From NCBI GenBank assembly GCA_001485295.1, contig BBOA01000004.1:1-64000 (forward strand): a stretch of 64,000 bases of DNA, given 5' to 3'. This DNA is from Type-B symbiont of Plautia stali (lineage in GTDB: Bacteria > Pseudomonadota > Gammaproteobacteria > Enterobacterales > Enterobacteriaceae). This document shows, one piece after another, positions 1 through 10,098 of this stretch. Both the position numbers and the translations under genes were made by a program. Numbering within the stretch: the first letter of the stretch is position 1; each line of letters opens with the position of its first letter. The notes beneath the pieces are model-generated. The model searched no databases and was not told where the DNA came from. It saw only the letters and a list, made by a program, of their open reading frames with translations.

Positions 1-20
1 GGTGGAGCTTTTTTATTGGA
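1..20 (+). terminator. 3' end of the pheA leader attenuator
   Basis: The window opens with a G-rich arm (GGTGGAGC) followed by TTTTTTATT, directly upstream of pheA. In E. coli the pheL-pheA attenuator ends in the same way (a stem arm, then TTTTTTATT). The leader peptide and the other stem arm lie outside the window, so attenuation control by tRNA-Phe charging is inferred from position. Confidence 0.6.
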
Positions 21-39
21 CAGCTTACAGGTGTGCCCT

Positions 40-1194
40 ATGAATCCCGACAATCCTTTGCTGGCGCTGCGTGACCAAATCAGCGCCGTTGATGAGAAAC
101 TACTGACGCTGCTGGCGGAGCGTCGTGCCCTTGCCGTTAAGGTCGCCGAAGAAAAACTAGCGACGCACCGCCCCATTCGCGATACAGAACGTGAATGCGC
201 GCTGCTGGAACACCTCATCGTACTTGGCAAAAAGCATCAGCTGGATGCGCACTACATTACGCGACTATTTCAGCAGATCATTGAGGATTCCGTTCTAACA
301 CAGCAGACTTTGCTGCAGAAAAACCTGAACCACACGCACACGCTGGCCGCCCGCATCGCTTTCCTCGGCCCTAAAGGCTCCTATTCGCATCTTGCCGCGC
401 GCCAGTATGCCGCGCGCCACTTCGACAATATGGTAGAGATCGGCTGTCTGAAGTTTCAGGACATCATCCGCCAAGTAGAGAATGGTCAGGCTGACTATGC
501 GGTGCTACCGATTGAGAACACTAGCTCCGGCTCGATTAATGACGTTTACGATCTGCTGCAGCAGACCAGCCTTTCTATTGTCGGCGAACTGACTCAGCCA
601 ATCGATCACTGCGTGCTGGTCACAGGCTCGACCGCTCTGCAGCAGATTGAAACCGTCTACAGTCATCCTCAGCCTTTCCAACAGTGCAGCCAGTTTATTA
701 GCCGCTTTCCGAACTGGAAGATCGAATATACCGAGAGCACTGCCGCCGCCATGGAAAAAGTCGCCGTGCTGAATTCGCCGAAAGCGGCCGCGCTGGGCAG
801 CGAAGCGGGCGGCGAGCTTTATCATTTGCAGGTGCTGGAGCGCAACCTAGCGAATCAGCAGCAGAACCATACACGCTTTATCGTGCTGGCGTGCAAAGCC
901 ATCGCCGTTTCCGATCAGGTTCCGGCAAAAACAACGCTGCTAATGGCAACCGGCCAGCAGGCGGGCGCGCTGGTTGAGGCGCTGCTAGTCCTGCGTCAGC
1001 ATAACCTGATTATGAGCAAGCTGGAGTCGCGCCCGATTAACGGCAATCCGTGGGAAGAGATGTTTTATATCGACGTGCAGGGCAATCTTGAATCCAGCAG
1101 CATGCAGCAGGCGTTGCATGAGCTTAAAGGATTGACGCGCATGCTGAAGGTGCTGGGGTGCTATCCCGGCGAGAATGTTGTCGCGGTAGAGTAG
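40..1194 (+). CDS. pheA: Bifunctional chorismate mutase / prephenate dehydratase (P-protein)
   Basis: Converts chorismate to prephenate and then to phenylpyruvate, the committed route to phenylalanine. The product is about 384 aa against 386 in E. coli. An AroQ chorismate mutase domain spans about residues 1-100, the dehydratase domain about 104-285 with the catalytic TRF motif (HTRFIVLA), and a C-terminal ACT domain for phenylalanine feedback carries GALVEAL and ESRP. The ATG at 40 is preferred over an in-frame TTG at 16 because the family starts just before the NPLLALRD stretch. It is convergent with tyrA and shares a bidirectional terminator with it. No disruption is visible. Confidence 0.97.
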   Translation: MNPDNPLLALRDQISAVDEKLLTLLAERRALAVKVAEEKLATHRPIRDTERECALLEHLIVLGKKHQLDAHYITRLFQQIIEDSVLTQQTLLQKNLNHTHTLAARIAFLGPKGSYSHLAARQYAARHFDNMVEIGCLKFQDIIRQVENGQADYAVLPIENTSSGSINDVYDLLQQTSLSIVGELTQPIDHCVLVTGSTALQQIETVYSHPQPFQQCSQFISRFPNWKIEYTESTAAAMEKVAVLNSPKAAALGSEAGGELYHLQVLERNLANQQQNHTRFIVLACKAIAVSDQVPAKTTLLMATGQQAGALVEALLVLRQHNLIMSKLESRPINGNPWEEMFYIDVQGNLESSSMQQALHELKGLTRMLKVLGCYPGENVVAVE

Positions 1195-1217
1195 AGCCGC
1201 CCCGCGCAGCGTATAAG

Positions 1218-1247
1218 AAAACGACATCCGTGAGGATGTCGTTTTTT
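1218..1247. terminator. Bidirectional terminator between pheA and tyrA
   Basis: A 9-bp stem (ACGACATCC, loop GTGA, GGATGTCGT) extended by flanking A and T runs forms an intrinsic terminator readable from both strands. It separates the convergent pheA and tyrA genes. Confidence 0.85.
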
Positions 1248-2369
1248 CTACGGCCGGCTGTCGTTAGCAGAGCGCAGCAGGCTGCGGCTTTCGCCCATAA
1301 AGCGTTTGGCGTGATCTCCAAACCAGTGTTCGACGCGATTGAAGCTATCGATAAAGGCCTGCTTATCGCCTTGCTCCAGAAGCTTAATCGCTTCGCCGAA
1401 GCGTTGATGGTAGCGTTTGATCAGCGCCAAGTTGCTCTCCGAGGACATAATGATGTCCGCATAGAGCTGAGGATCCTGCGCGAACAGCCGCCCTACCATC
1501 GCCAGTTCCAGACGATAAATCGGCGACGAGAGCGCCAGTAGCTGATCGAGGTTGACGTTCTCTTCCGCCAGATGCAGCCCATAGGCAAAGGTCGCGAAAT
1601 GACGCAGCGCCTGAATAAACGCCATGTTCTGATCGTGCTCCACCGCGCTGATGCGATGCAATCGCGCGCCCCACACTTGGATCTGCTCCAGGAACCACTG
1701 ATAGGCTTCAGGCTGACGGCCGTCGCACCAGACCACTACCTGCTTCGCCAAGCTGCCGCTGTCCGGACCAAACATCGGATGCAGGCCCAGTACCGGTCCT
1801 GCGTGCGCCGCCAGCATCGCCTGCAAGGGACGGTTCTTGACCGACGCCAGATCCACCAGAATACAGTCCTCCGGCAGCGGAGGCAATTGGACGATCACCT
1901 GTTCAGTAACATGGATCGGCACGCTGATAATCACCATGCCAGCATCGCTCAGTAGCGACGGCGCGCTATCCCAGTCCTCTTTATCCAGCGTTTTGACGCT
2001 GTAGCCTGATAGCGTCAGCATACGCGCAAACAAGCTACCCATTTGCCCTTTACCGCCGACAATGACAACCGGACGCAACGCCGGGTTAAGCGTTTTAAAG
2101 CCTTTATCATTCTCGCTAGTGTAGGACTCGCGCATCACGCGGCGCAGTATATCCTCAATTAGATCGGGCGGAACGCCGAGCGTCTCCGCCTCTTTGCGCC
2201 GCGAAGCCAGCATCGACGCTTCACGCTCCGGTACATAAATGGGCAAGCCGTAGCGGCTCTTTACTTCGCCAACTTCAGCCACCAGCTCCAGCCGTTTTGC
2301 CAGTAGATTCAGCAGCGCCTTATCGACGGTATCAATTTGATCGCGCAGCGCGGTCAGTTCAGCCACCAT
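1248..2369 (-). CDS. tyrA: Bifunctional chorismate mutase / prephenate dehydrogenase (T-protein)
   Basis: Makes prephenate and oxidises it to 4-hydroxyphenylpyruvate for tyrosine. The 373-aa length equals that of E. coli TyrA. An N-terminal chorismate mutase domain (about 1-90) precedes a Rossmann NAD-binding dehydrogenase domain starting at [11 protein letters not shown]; the GLHPMFGPD stretch carries the conserved active-site histidine. It starts only 6 bases after the aroF stop codon, so the two form an aroF-tyrA operon. The stop is TAG, one of several family-matching ends that show TAG is a genuine stop here. Confidence 0.97.
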   Translation of the reverse strand: MVAELTALRDQIDTVDKALLNLLAKRLELVAEVGEVKSRYGLPIYVPEREASMLASRRKEAETLGVPPDLIEDILRRVMRESYTSENDKGFKTLNPALRPVVIVGGKGQMGSLFARMLTLSGYSVKTLDKEDWDSAPSLLSDAGMVIISVPIHVTEQVIVQLPPLPEDCILVDLASVKNRPLQAMLAAHAGPVLGLHPMFGPDSGSLAKQVVVWCDGRQPEAYQWFLEQIQVWGARLHRISAVEHDQNMAFIQALRHFATFAYGLHLAEENVNLDQLLALSSPIYRLELAMVGRLFAQDPQLYADIIMSSESNLALIKRYHQRFGEAIKLLEQGDKQAFIDSFNRVEHWFGDHAKRFMGESRSLLRSANDSRP

Positions 2370-2375
2370 TGCTCA

Positions 2376-3455
2376 TCATACCTCATGTGACAGACGCGCT
2401 GACAACACCTCTTGCAGATCCTGATGCATCTCGCGCAGCAGCGTTTCGGTGGTTTCCCAGTTGATGCAGGCATCGGTAACGGAAACGCCGAATTTCATTT
2501 CGCTGCGCGGCTGCTCGGAAGATTGATTGCCTTCATTGATGTGGCTCTCCAGCATCAGGCCAATAATCGAGCGGTTGCCATCTTTAATCTGGGCAATCGC
2601 CGATTCGGCGACGCTAGGCTGGCGGCGGTAGTCTTTGTTAGAATTGCCATGGCTGCAATCTATCATCAAGGCCGGGCGAAGTCCCGCTTTGACCATCTCT
2701 TTTTCACACTGCGCGACGTCTTCCGGGCCATAGTTCGGTGCTTTGCCGCCGCGCAGAATGACATGACCGTCTGGATTGCCCTGCGTCTGCAGCAGGCAAA
2801 CTTGGCCCGCCTGATTGATGCCGACGAAACGGTGCGGCATGGAGGCGGCGCGCATGGCATTGATCGCGGTGCCGAGGCTGCCGTCGGTGCCATTCTTAAA
2901 GCCGACCGGCATCGAGAGGCCAGACGCCATTTCGCGATGCGTTTGCGACTCGGTAGTGCGCGCGCCGATCGCCGACCAGCTGAAGAGATCGCCAAGGTAT
3001 TGCGGGCTGTTGGGATCAAGCGCCTCGGTAGCAAGCGGCAGGCCCATCTCCACTAGGTTCACCAGCAGCTGACGCGCAATATGCAGGCCCGCCTTCATAT
3101 CAAACGAATTGTTCATATAAGGATCGTTGATCAACCCTTTCCAGCCGACGGTAGTGCGGGGTTTTTCAAAATAGACGCGCATAACAATATAGAGCTGATC
3201 CTTCAGCTGGTCAGAGAGATCTTTCAGGCGGCGAGCGTAATCCAGAGCGGCTTCAGTGTCATGAATCGAACAGGGGCCACATACCACCAGCAGACGCGGA
3301 TCGCGACCGGCGATGATATCGGAGATCGTCTGACGCGAAGCAGCGATTTGCGCTTCCTGCTGAGCACTCAGCGGGAATTTTGCTTTCAGCTCTTCCGGCG
3401 TGATTAAAATTTGTTCGTCAGCGATATGGACATTGTTCAGCGCGTCTTTTTGCAT
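2376..3455 (-). CDS. aroF: 3-deoxy-7-phosphoheptulonate synthase, tyrosine-sensitive type
   Basis: Condenses phosphoenolpyruvate and erythrose 4-phosphate, the first shikimate-pathway step. The protein is 359 aa (E. coli AroF 356). Class I DAHP synthase landmarks are present: VCGPCSIHDTEAALDYARRL with the metal-ligand cysteine, and DCSHGNSNKDY. Assignment to the tyrosine-regulated isozyme rests mainly on linkage to tyrA, the usual aroF-tyrA arrangement. The upstream region is AT-rich and contains a candidate TyrR-type half-matching site. Confidence 0.95.
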   Translation of the reverse strand: MQKDALNNVHIADEQILITPEELKAKFPLSAQQEAQIAASRQTISDIIAGRDPRLLVVCGPCSIHDTEAALDYARRLKDLSDQLKDQLYIVMRVYFEKPRTTVGWKGLINDPYMNNSFDMKAGLHIARQLLVNLVEMGLPLATEALDPNSPQYLGDLFSWSAIGARTTESQTHREMASGLSMPVGFKNGTDGSLGTAINAMRAASMPHRFVGINQAGQVCLLQTQGNPDGHVILRGGKAPNYGPEDVAQCEKEMVKAGLRPALMIDCSHGNSNKDYRRQPSVAESAIAQIKDGNRSIIGLMLESHINEGNQSSEQPRSEMKFGVSVTDACINWETTETLLREMHQDLQEVLSARLSHEV

Positions 3456-3549
3456 GATTACGATCCTTTTTTCCTCGTTATGCGATTAGTGATCCTCTGA
3501 CAGGAGGTAAGACACTTTATCACAGCACGTAAAACAAGCAATCCATTAA

Positions 3550-3567
3550 TGTACACTTTGTATTACC
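3550..3567. promoter_or_regulatory. Candidate TyrR box upstream of aroF
   Basis: TGTACA, six bases, then ATTACC resembles the TyrR consensus TGTAAA-N6-TTTACA with 5/6 and 4/6 matching arms. It lies about 95 bases upstream of the aroF start, where E. coli aroF is repressed by TyrR. No tyrR gene is in this window, so this is a weak positional inference. Confidence 0.3.
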
Positions 3568-3660
3568 ATAAGAATTTATGAGGCGAACATTATTTTAATA
3601 ATTCATTTTTAATGAAAAAATTAATATAATTAATTGCACATAAATAAAAGTAAAGTCATC

Positions 3661-3679
3661 GTTAAACATTCTGTTTAAC
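3661..3679. repeat. Perfect inverted repeat in the aroF/GNAT intergenic region
   Basis: GTTAAAC, five bases, GTTTAAC. Arms of 7 bp match perfectly around a 5-base spacer, in an AT-rich region between divergent aroF and the acetyltransferase gene. The form suits a dimeric repressor operator, but I do not recognise the regulator. Confidence 0.4.
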
Positions 3680-3735
3680 CTTTGGCAACGCCGCCTGATA
3701 AGCTATCTTCACCCGTTATTTCAACTAGAAAGCCA

Positions 3736-4191
3736 ATGTCTCTAGTGATCCAGCTCTGCCCTTTTACTCTGGCAGATATCCCGGCTTTTACCGCTGCCAT
3801 TAACGCCTCGCTGGATACGCTACGGCCTTGGATGGTCTGGGCATATCCAGACTATCAACCTGAGGAAGCGGCCAGCTGGATCACTTTTACGCTGCAGCAG
3901 AGAATAAAAGGCGAGGCAGAGGAGTGCGCCATTGTCGATGCCAGCGATCGTTTACTAGACGGCGCAGGGATACGGTTTGCCCGCGAACCTGACCAGCTTG
4001 CCGCACTGGGATACTGGGTGCGCAGCGATATGCAGCGACAGGGCGTCGCCAGCCGCGCTGTCGCGCTTTTGCTTGAGAGGGGATTTGCGCGACGAGAGAT
4101 AAAGGTTATTGAAATCCTCGCGGCGAAAGAAAACCACGCCAGCCGCGCGGTAGCAGAGCGCTGTGGAGCACACCTTGTCGCGATGAATTAA
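3736..4191 (+). CDS. GNAT-family (RimJ/RimL-like) N-acetyltransferase, C-terminus probably eroded
   Basis: About 151 aa from the ATG at 3736, the start that leads straight into the family's first beta strand (LVIQLCPFTLADIP). The acetyl-CoA-binding core is visible as LGYWVRSDMQRQGVASRAVALLL (residues split here only by reading), and ERCGAHLV marks the last conserved helix. RimL relatives run about 25-30 residues further. After the TAA at 4189 the same frame continues as a degraded tail (VNTAVY then TAG near 4236), so the C-terminus looks lost by point stops. It may be an early pseudogene; substrate unknown. Confidence 0.6.
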   Translation: MSLVIQLCPFTLADIPAFTAAINASLDTLRPWMVWAYPDYQPEEAASWITFTLQQRIKGEAEECAIVDASDRLLDGAGIRFAREPDQLAALGYWVRSDMQRQGVASRAVALLLERGFARREIKVIEILAAKENHASRAVAERCGAHLVAMN

Positions 4192-4266
4192 GGCTTGATT
4201 ATGCTGGAGATCGAGCCGGTGAATACCGCGGTTTATTAGGTGCTGTGCTCGGAAGCACAGACGTAA

Positions 4267-4299
4267 AACAAGAGGCTGGCATCACGCCAGCCTCTTGTT
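4267..4299. terminator. Terminator downstream of rplS
   Basis: AACAAGAGGCTGGC, loop ATCAC, and the perfect reverse complement form a 14-bp stem whose A/T ends provide weak tails on both strands. It ends the rpsP-rimM-trmD-rplS operon and faces the acetyltransferase gene. Confidence 0.8.
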
Positions 4300-4334
4300 T
4301 GCTATTAACTTTTAGACGTCGCATTAGCTATACT

Positions 4335-4724
<390 letters not shown>

Positions 4725-5525
4725 TTACTCTGCCGCCTCATCGTTTTGTTGCTGATGTTCCTGCTGAAACGCTTTCAGCAACCTTGTTTGCTCTTCAGTC
4801 AGAGCCAGGTTTTCCAGAAGTTCAGGTCTTCTTAACCAAGTTCGGCCCAGCGACTGTTTCAGGCGCCAGCGGCGAATCTCTGCATGGTTGCCGGACAGCA
4901 AGACTGCCGGTACCTCCATGCCTTCCAGCACTTCAGGTCGGGTATAGTGCGGACAATCCAGCAAACCATTAGAGAACGAATCCTCATCGGCCGACGCCTG
5001 TTTGCCCAGTACGCCAGGAATTAACCGCGCCACTGAATCAATCATCGTCATGGCTGGCAGTTCGCCACCGCTGAGCACGTAGTCGCCGATTGACCATTCT
5101 TCGTCAATTTCGGTCTGGATCACGCGCTCATCAATACCTTCGTAGCGTCCGCAGACCAGAATCAACTTCTGCTGCATCGCCAGTTCGCAAACGCCCTGTT
5201 GGTCGAGTTTGCGTCCCTGAGGTGACAGATAGATCACCCTAGCCCCTTCTCCCGCCGCCGCTTTCGCTGCGTGGATAGCATCCCGTAAGGGCTGCACCAT
5301 CATCAGCATTCCCGGTCCGCCGCCGTAAGGACGATCGTCCACCGTGCGGTGCCGGTCGTGAGCGAAGTCGCAAGGACTCCAGCTCTCTATACTGAGCAGG
5401 CCATTTTTTACTGACCGGCCAGTTACCCCGTAATCGGTAATTGCGCGAAACATCTCTGGAAAGAGACTAATAACACCAATCCATATCGTTTTCGCCGTTA
5501 CATTACTTTGCGATTCGGAGATCAA
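4725..5525 (-). CDS. trmD: tRNA (guanine-N1-)-methyltransferase, with an anomalous start codon
   Basis: Methylates G37 of tRNAs with a G36, preventing +1 frameshifting; essential in bacteria. The SPOUT knot signatures are intact: [30 protein letters not shown] and [12 protein letters not shown]. The family begins M-W-I-G, but here the codon before TGG-ATT-GGT is ATA (5484-5486), and no ATG, GTG or in-frame TTG occurs until TTG at 5523-5525, which overlaps the rimM stop. The interval 4725-5525 uses this TTG (266 aa). Initiation at ATA (about 253 aa) is the alternative; see findings. Confidence 0.9.
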   Translation of the reverse strand: MISESQSNVTAKTIWIGVISLFPEMFRAITDYGVTGRSVKNGLLSIESWSPCDFAHDRHRTVDDRPYGGGPGMLMMVQPLRDAIHAAKAAAGEGARVIYLSPQGRKLDQQGVCELAMQQKLILVCGRYEGIDERVIQTEIDEEWSIGDYVLSGGELPAMTMIDSVARLIPGVLGKQASADEDSFSNGLLDCPHYTRPEVLEGMEVPAVLLSGNHAEIRRWRLKQSLGRTWLRRPELLENLALTEEQTRLLKAFQQEHQQQNDEAAE

Positions 5526-6070
5526 AAACTAGGATCCCAGTCTACTTCAATAACGCCAGTAGCGAGATCGACTTTCTTGATAACCTGTTCATCGAGAAAC
5601 GGTATTAACCGCTCTTTCACACCGAACGCATCTTTCAGGTTCGCCTTCACGACGAGAACGTCGTTCGAGCCGGTCTCCATCATATCGGTGACTTTGCCCA
5701 TCTCGTAATTGTCAACGTTGACTACTTGGAGACCCATCAGGTCTTTCCAGTAGTAATCGCTATCGTCGAGTTCCGGCAGCTGCGCCGAGTCGACCGTAAT
5801 TTCGCAATTGGTTAACTGCGTCGCCGTGTCCCGATCGTCAATGCCTTTGACTTTGATGATCAGCTCCTGATTATGATACCGCCAACTTTCCAGCTCAACT
5901 TGGTGCCATTTACCGGCGCGCTGAATGAACCAAGGTTGGTAGTCGAAGATACTTTCGGCCGCTTCGGTGGAGGAAAACACTTTGAGCCAGCCACGTATGC
6001 CATAAGCAGCGCCCATTTTGCCCAATATAATGTGCTTAACGGGAAGCTGTGCGGCAAGTTCTCTGCTCAT
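5522..6070 (-). CDS. rimM: Ribosome maturation factor RimM
   Basis: 16S rRNA processing factor that binds S19 and helps assemble the 30S head. About 182 aa from the ATG at 6070, matching E. coli RimM (182). It begins [18 protein letters not shown] (RimM beta-barrel) and ends with a PRC-barrel half closing in EVDWDPSF. Two in-frame GTG codons lie 6 and 9 bases upstream; the ATG fits the family best. The stop overlaps the presumed trmD TTG start. Confidence 0.95.
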   Translation of the reverse strand: MSRELAAQLPVKHIILGKMGAAYGIRGWLKVFSSTEAAESIFDYQPWFIQRAGKWHQVELESWRYHNQELIIKVKGIDDRDTATQLTNCEITVDSAQLPELDDSDYYWKDLMGLQVVNVDNYEMGKVTDMMETGSNDVLVVKANLKDAFGVKERLIPFLDEQVIKKVDLATGVIEVDWDPSF

Positions 6071-6088
6071 GCACACCACCGTGACAGA

Positions 6089-6337
6089 TTAAGCTGTTTT
6101 TTTTGCTTCTTTGATCAGCGCGTTAACGCGATCTGAAAGCGTTGCGCCTTGGCCAACCCAGTGCTCAATGCGGTCCAGATCCAGACGCAGCGTTTCAGCC
6201 TGACCAGAAGCAATCGGGTTGAAGAAGCCTACGCGCTCGATGAAGCGACCGTTACGTGCATTGCGGCTGTCAGTAACGACGACCTGATAGAACGGACGCT
6301 TTTTCGCGCCGTGACGTGCCAAACGAATTGTTACCAT
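6089..6337 (-). CDS. rpsP: 30S ribosomal protein S16
   Basis: 82 aa, as in E. coli. Opens with [20 protein letters not shown], typical of S16. First gene of the operon; a strong AAGAGGAT Shine-Dalgarno lies just upstream, and a terminator-like hairpin precedes it. Confidence 0.98.
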   Translation of the reverse strand: MVTIRLARHGAKKRPFYQVVVTDSRNARNGRFIERVGFFNPIASGQAETLRLDLDRIEHWVGQGATLSDRVNALIKEAKKTA

Positions 6338-6360
6338 AACATCCTCTTAAGTTAATAAAA

Positions 6361-6394
6361 CACCCGGGTCCCATCGAGGAACGGGGCCCGGGTG
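6361..6394 (-). promoter_or_regulatory. Terminator-like hairpin in the rpsP leader
   Basis: Read on the minus strand, CACCCGGGCCCC and GGGACCCGGGTG pair over about 12 bp (one G-U type mismatch) and are followed by TTTTATT, roughly 20 bases upstream of the rpsP ATG. With a promoter farther upstream, this is placed as an attenuator rather than a gene-end terminator. Confidence 0.55.
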
Positions 6395-6413
6395 CTGTAT
6401 AAAAAGCCCGAAA

Positions 6414-6441
6414 ATTTTACTCATTTCGGCGCAAAAAGCAA
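6414..6441 (-). promoter_or_regulatory. Candidate sigma-70 promoter of the rpsP operon
   Basis: On the minus strand, TTGCTT (6436-6441) and TAAAAT (6414-6419) are separated by 16 bases. The element sits between ffh and rpsP and is flanked by an inverted repeat AAAAGCCCGAAA / TTTCGGGCTTTT (about 6401-6412 and 6458-6469). Confidence 0.55.
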
Positions 6442-6484
6442 CCTGCGAGCGCAACCTTTCGGGCTTTTATTTATTGCTGAAGGC

Positions 6485-7846
6485 TTAGCGTCCGGAGAAT
6501 CCTGACCGCATCATGCCTTTCATACTGCGCATCATTTTCGCCATGCCGCCCTTCTTCATTTTCTTCATAATGCGCTGCATGTGGTTGAACTGCTTAAGTA
6601 GGCGGTTAACGTCCTGCACCTGCATGCCGGCGCCGATAGAGATGCGACGCTTGCGCGAGCCTTTGATAATCTCTGGCTTTTCACGCTCTTTGCGCGTCAT
6701 GGAGTTGATAATCGCCTCCATACGCACCAGCACCTTATTATCCATCTGCGACTTCATATTGTCCGGCAGCTGGCCCATGCCGGGCAGCTTGCCCATGAGG
6801 CTCGCTAGGCCGCCCATATTGCGCATTTGCTTAAGCTGCTCAAGAAAGTCATTGAGGTCGAAGCCGTCGCCGGTTTTGAGTTTTTTCGCTAGCTTTTCCG
6901 CTTGATCGCGGTCAAACTTGCTCTCGATATCCTCAATCAGCGACAGTACGTCACCCATGCCGAGGATGCGCGAGGCGATACGTTCGGGATAGAACGGCTC
7001 CAGCTCCTCGGTTTTCTCGCCGACGCCCATAAACTTAATAGGCTTGCCGGTGATATGACGAATCGACAGCGCGGCACCGCCGCGTGCGTCGCCGTCTACT
7101 TTGGTCAGGATCACACCGGTCAGCGGTAAGGCTTCGTTAAAGGCTTTCGCTGTGTTCGCCGCATCCTGACCGGTCATAGCGTCAACCACAAACAGCGTCT
7201 CTACCGGATTGATTGCGGCATGCACCTGTTTGATCTCGTCCATCATCGCTTCGTCGACATGCAGACGCCCGGCGGTATCAACCAGCAGCACGTCATAGAA
7301 CTGCAGCTTCGCTTCTTTCAGCGCGTTCTTAACGATGTCGACCGGCTTCTGGCTCAGATCGGACGGGCAAAAATCGACGCCGACCTGCTGTGCCAGCGTT
7401 TCAAGCTGTTTGATCGCCGCCGGGCGATAAACGTCCGCGGAGACGACCAGCACTTTCTTTTTGTGCTTATCACGCAGGAATTTACCCAGTTTGCCGACGC
7501 TGGTGGTTTTACCCGCGCCCTGCAGGCCCGCCATTAGCACAACAGCCGGCGGCTGCGCTGCCAGGTTAAGCACGTTATTCTCCGCGCCCATCGCCGAGAC
7601 CAGCTCGCTGCGAGCGATTTTGATAAATTCCTGGCCCGGCGTCAGGCTTTTGTTAACGTCGTGATCTACCGCTCTCTCTTTGACGCAGTTGATAAAGTCA
7701 CGCACCACCGGCAGCGCGACGTCCGCCTCCAGCAGTGCCATGCGCACTTCGCGCAACGTGTCTTTAATGTTATCTTTAGTTAGCCTTCCGCGACCGCGGA
7801 TATTGCGCAGGGTTTGCGATAAACGATCGGTTAAATTGTCAAACAT
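6485..7846 (-). CDS. ffh: Signal recognition particle protein Ffh
   Basis: GTPase that with 4.5S RNA delivers nascent membrane proteins to FtsY. 453 aa, same as E. coli. N domain, then G domain with the P-loop GLQGAGKTT, DTAGR, and TKVDGDARGG, then a methionine-rich M domain with the RNA-binding stretch GSRKRRISIGAGMQVQDVN. Divergent from ypjD. Confidence 0.98.
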   Translation of the reverse strand: MFDNLTDRLSQTLRNIRGRGRLTKDNIKDTLREVRMALLEADVALPVVRDFINCVKERAVDHDVNKSLTPGQEFIKIARSELVSAMGAENNVLNLAAQPPAVVLMAGLQGAGKTTSVGKLGKFLRDKHKKKVLVVSADVYRPAAIKQLETLAQQVGVDFCPSDLSQKPVDIVKNALKEAKLQFYDVLLVDTAGRLHVDEAMMDEIKQVHAAINPVETLFVVDAMTGQDAANTAKAFNEALPLTGVILTKVDGDARGGAALSIRHITGKPIKFMGVGEKTEELEPFYPERIASRILGMGDVLSLIEDIESKFDRDQAEKLAKKLKTGDGFDLNDFLEQLKQMRNMGGLASLMGKLPGMGQLPDNMKSQMDNKVLVRMEAIINSMTRKEREKPEIIKGSRKRRISIGAGMQVQDVNRLLKQFNHMQRIMKKMKKGGMAKMMRSMKGMMRSGFSGR

Positions 7847-8013
7847 TGTCTCTCACTCAAAAAAATCGCGAGGCGCCTGATCGGCATAATGCAGCGGATT
7901 ATAACACGAAGTTGCAACGATCTCTGCTATCGTGCCTCAGATCGGTTGGAGGCAGCTTCCGCTGGCGCTATACTGCCTTTTTGCTTTCATCTGACTGATA
8001 CCTGTAAGGATCT

Positions 8014-8811
8014 ATGTCCGTTTTCTCGCTTCTAGCGCTGTTCGCCTACTCACTGAGTCTTGCACTGATCATTCCCAGCCTGTTGAAACGCAACAGCGGC
8101 TGGCGGCGAATGGCGGTGCTCTCCGCCTGCGTTTCGCTAGTGGCGCACGCCGTGGCGCTGCGGCAGCGGATCTTTAACGTCGACAGCGGACAAAATCTCA
8201 GCCTGTTGAATATCGGCTCGCTGGTGAGCCTGCTGATTTGCGCCATTATGACTATAGTCGCTTCACGCAATTGCGGCTGGCTACTGTTGCCGCTCGTCTA
8301 CAGCTTCGCGCTGATCAATCTGGCGTTCGCCACCTTTGTGCCTAACGCCTTTATCACCCATCTGGAAACTACGCCAGGCATGATGATCCATATCGTCCTG
8401 TCGCTGTTCGCCTACGCGACGCTGATTATCGCCGCGCTCTACGCGCTACAGCTGGCGTGGATCGACTATCAGCTGAAGAACAAAAAGCTGGTCTTCACCC
8501 AAGATATGCCGCCGCTGCTGAGCATTGAGCGCAAAATGTTTCATATCACTCAGGTGGGCGTAGTGCTGCTGACGCTGGTGCTCTGTACCGGCCTGTTTTA
8601 TATGCATAACCTGTTCAGCATAGAGAACGCCGACAAAGCGTTGCTCTCTATCCTCGCTTGGTCCGTCTACATCGTTTTGCTGTGGGGACACTATAATAGA
8701 GGCTGGCGCGGTCGTCGTGTAGTCTGGTTCAACTGCGGCGGCGCGCTGCTGTTAACCATGGCCTACTTTGGCAGCCGTGTCTTACAGCACCTGCTGACTC
8801 ACTCGTCTTAA
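8014..8811 (+). CDS. ypjD: Inner-membrane protein YpjD, cytochrome c assembly (CcsA/CcmC) family
   Basis: 265 aa with about eight hydrophobic segments; close in length to E. coli YpjD (263). The family's HIVLSLFAYATL segment with its conserved histidine and a GHYNRGWRGRR loop are visible. An AAGGA Shine-Dalgarno precedes the ATG. Upstream of corB as in E. coli. The precise function of the family member is not established. Confidence 0.9.
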   Translation: MSVFSLLALFAYSLSLALIIPSLLKRNSGWRRMAVLSACVSLVAHAVALRQRIFNVDSGQNLSLLNIGSLVSLLICAIMTIVASRNCGWLLLPLVYSFALINLAFATFVPNAFITHLETTPGMMIHIVLSLFAYATLIIAALYALQLAWIDYQLKNKKLVFTQDMPPLLSIERKMFHITQVGVVLLTLVLCTGLFYMHNLFSIENADKALLSILAWSVYIVLLWGHYNRGWRGRRVVWFNCGGALLLTMAYFGSRVLQHLLTHSS

Positions 8812-8828
8812 CACAGGGAATTGCTTCG

Positions 8829-10092
8829 TTGGAACAGGTTTTAACCACTACCTTATTATTATCTTGATCGTTATAGTTCTGATTTCCGCTTGGTTCGCCG
8901 GAGCGGGAACCGGCATGATGAAGCTTAACCGCTACAAACTGCGCCATAAGGCGAAAAACGTCAGCCGCGCCGCGCGCCGGGTGGAAAAGCTGCTGCACTG
9001 TCCCGATCGCTTGCTTAACCTAATGCTGATCGGCAATAACCTAATCAATATCCTAGCCTCCGTGCTGGCCATTATCGTCGGCATGCGTCTGCACGGCGAC
9101 GAAGGCGTGGCGGTCGCCACCGGCATTTTCACCCTTGTGGTGCTGGTCTTTACCGAAGTGCTGCCGAAAACCGTGGTAGCGCTCTATTCCGAACGTGTCG
9201 TCTTTCCCAGCAGCTTTCTGCTGGTGCCGCTGCAGTACATTATGCTACCGCTTGTCTAGCTGCTGAACACTATCATTCGTCTGCTAATGCGCATGGCCGG
9301 TATTAAAACCGAGAGCGCCAGCAGTTCGGCGCTGAGCAAAGAAGAGCTGCGCACCATCGGCTATGAGTTGCGCAGCCTGATGTCGCGTCGCAATCAGCAA
9401 TCAGGATATGCTGCTGTCGGTGCTCGACCTAGAGAAAGTCAGCGTCGACGACATCATGGTGCTGCGCAACGAGATCGTCAGCATCAATATCAACGACGAC
9501 TGGAAATCGGTGATACACCTCGCTTCACGGCCGCATCGTGCTGTTTCACCACTCGCTGGACGACTGCGTCGGCATGCTGCGCGTCCGTAAAAGCCTAGTG
9601 CATCATGACCGAGAAGAAAGAGTTCAACAAAGAAACCTTGTTTACTACGTGCGGGAAGGCACACCGCTCAATATCCAGCTAGTAAAGTTCCAGCACAACA
9701 AGAAGAAAGCGGGTCTAGTGGTCGACGAGTATGGCGATATCAAAGGGCTGGTAACCATCGAGGATATTCTTGAAGAGATCGTCGGCGATTTCATCACCTC
9801 AATGTCCCCTACTCTTGCGGAAGAGTAATGCTGCAAAATGATGATTCCGCTCTGGTGGAGGGCAACGCCAACGTGTGCTAAATCAACAACGCCTTTAACT
9901 GGCGTCTGCCGGAGCAGGAAGCGCGCACTATTTAATGGCATGCTGCTGGAAGGGTTGGAGAAGATCCCGGAGATTAACACACGCGTGAAGGTGGCCGATT
10001 ACGCCATCGATATTCTCAACGTGCAGGACAACATGGTGAAGCAGGTGCGCATTACGCTACAGACGCCGCTGGAAACCTCTGTCGGCTCCTGA
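8829..10092 (+). pseudogene. corB: Broken CorB/YfjD (CNNM-type magnesium/cobalt efflux, CBS domains)
   Basis: Homology to E. coli YfjD runs from a TTG start (LEQVLTTTLLL) through the DUF21 membrane domain, two CBS domains and the CorC_HlyC end (NVQDNMVKQVR). It is broken by a frameshift near 8865, a stop TAG at 9257 where relatives have tryptophan (PLV-W-LLNT), and further frameshifts near 9400, 9530, 9640 and 9830-9900. No segment longer than about 130 residues stays open, so loss of function is clear. Confidence 0.93.
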
Positions 10093-10098
10093 CGCCCG

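Noticed and set aside
505-825. Open frame antisense to pheA, and many similar antisense frames inside alaS, cysI, pyrG and lysA.
   Set aside because: They follow the codon pattern of the real gene on the opposite strand and show no family features or ribosome sites.
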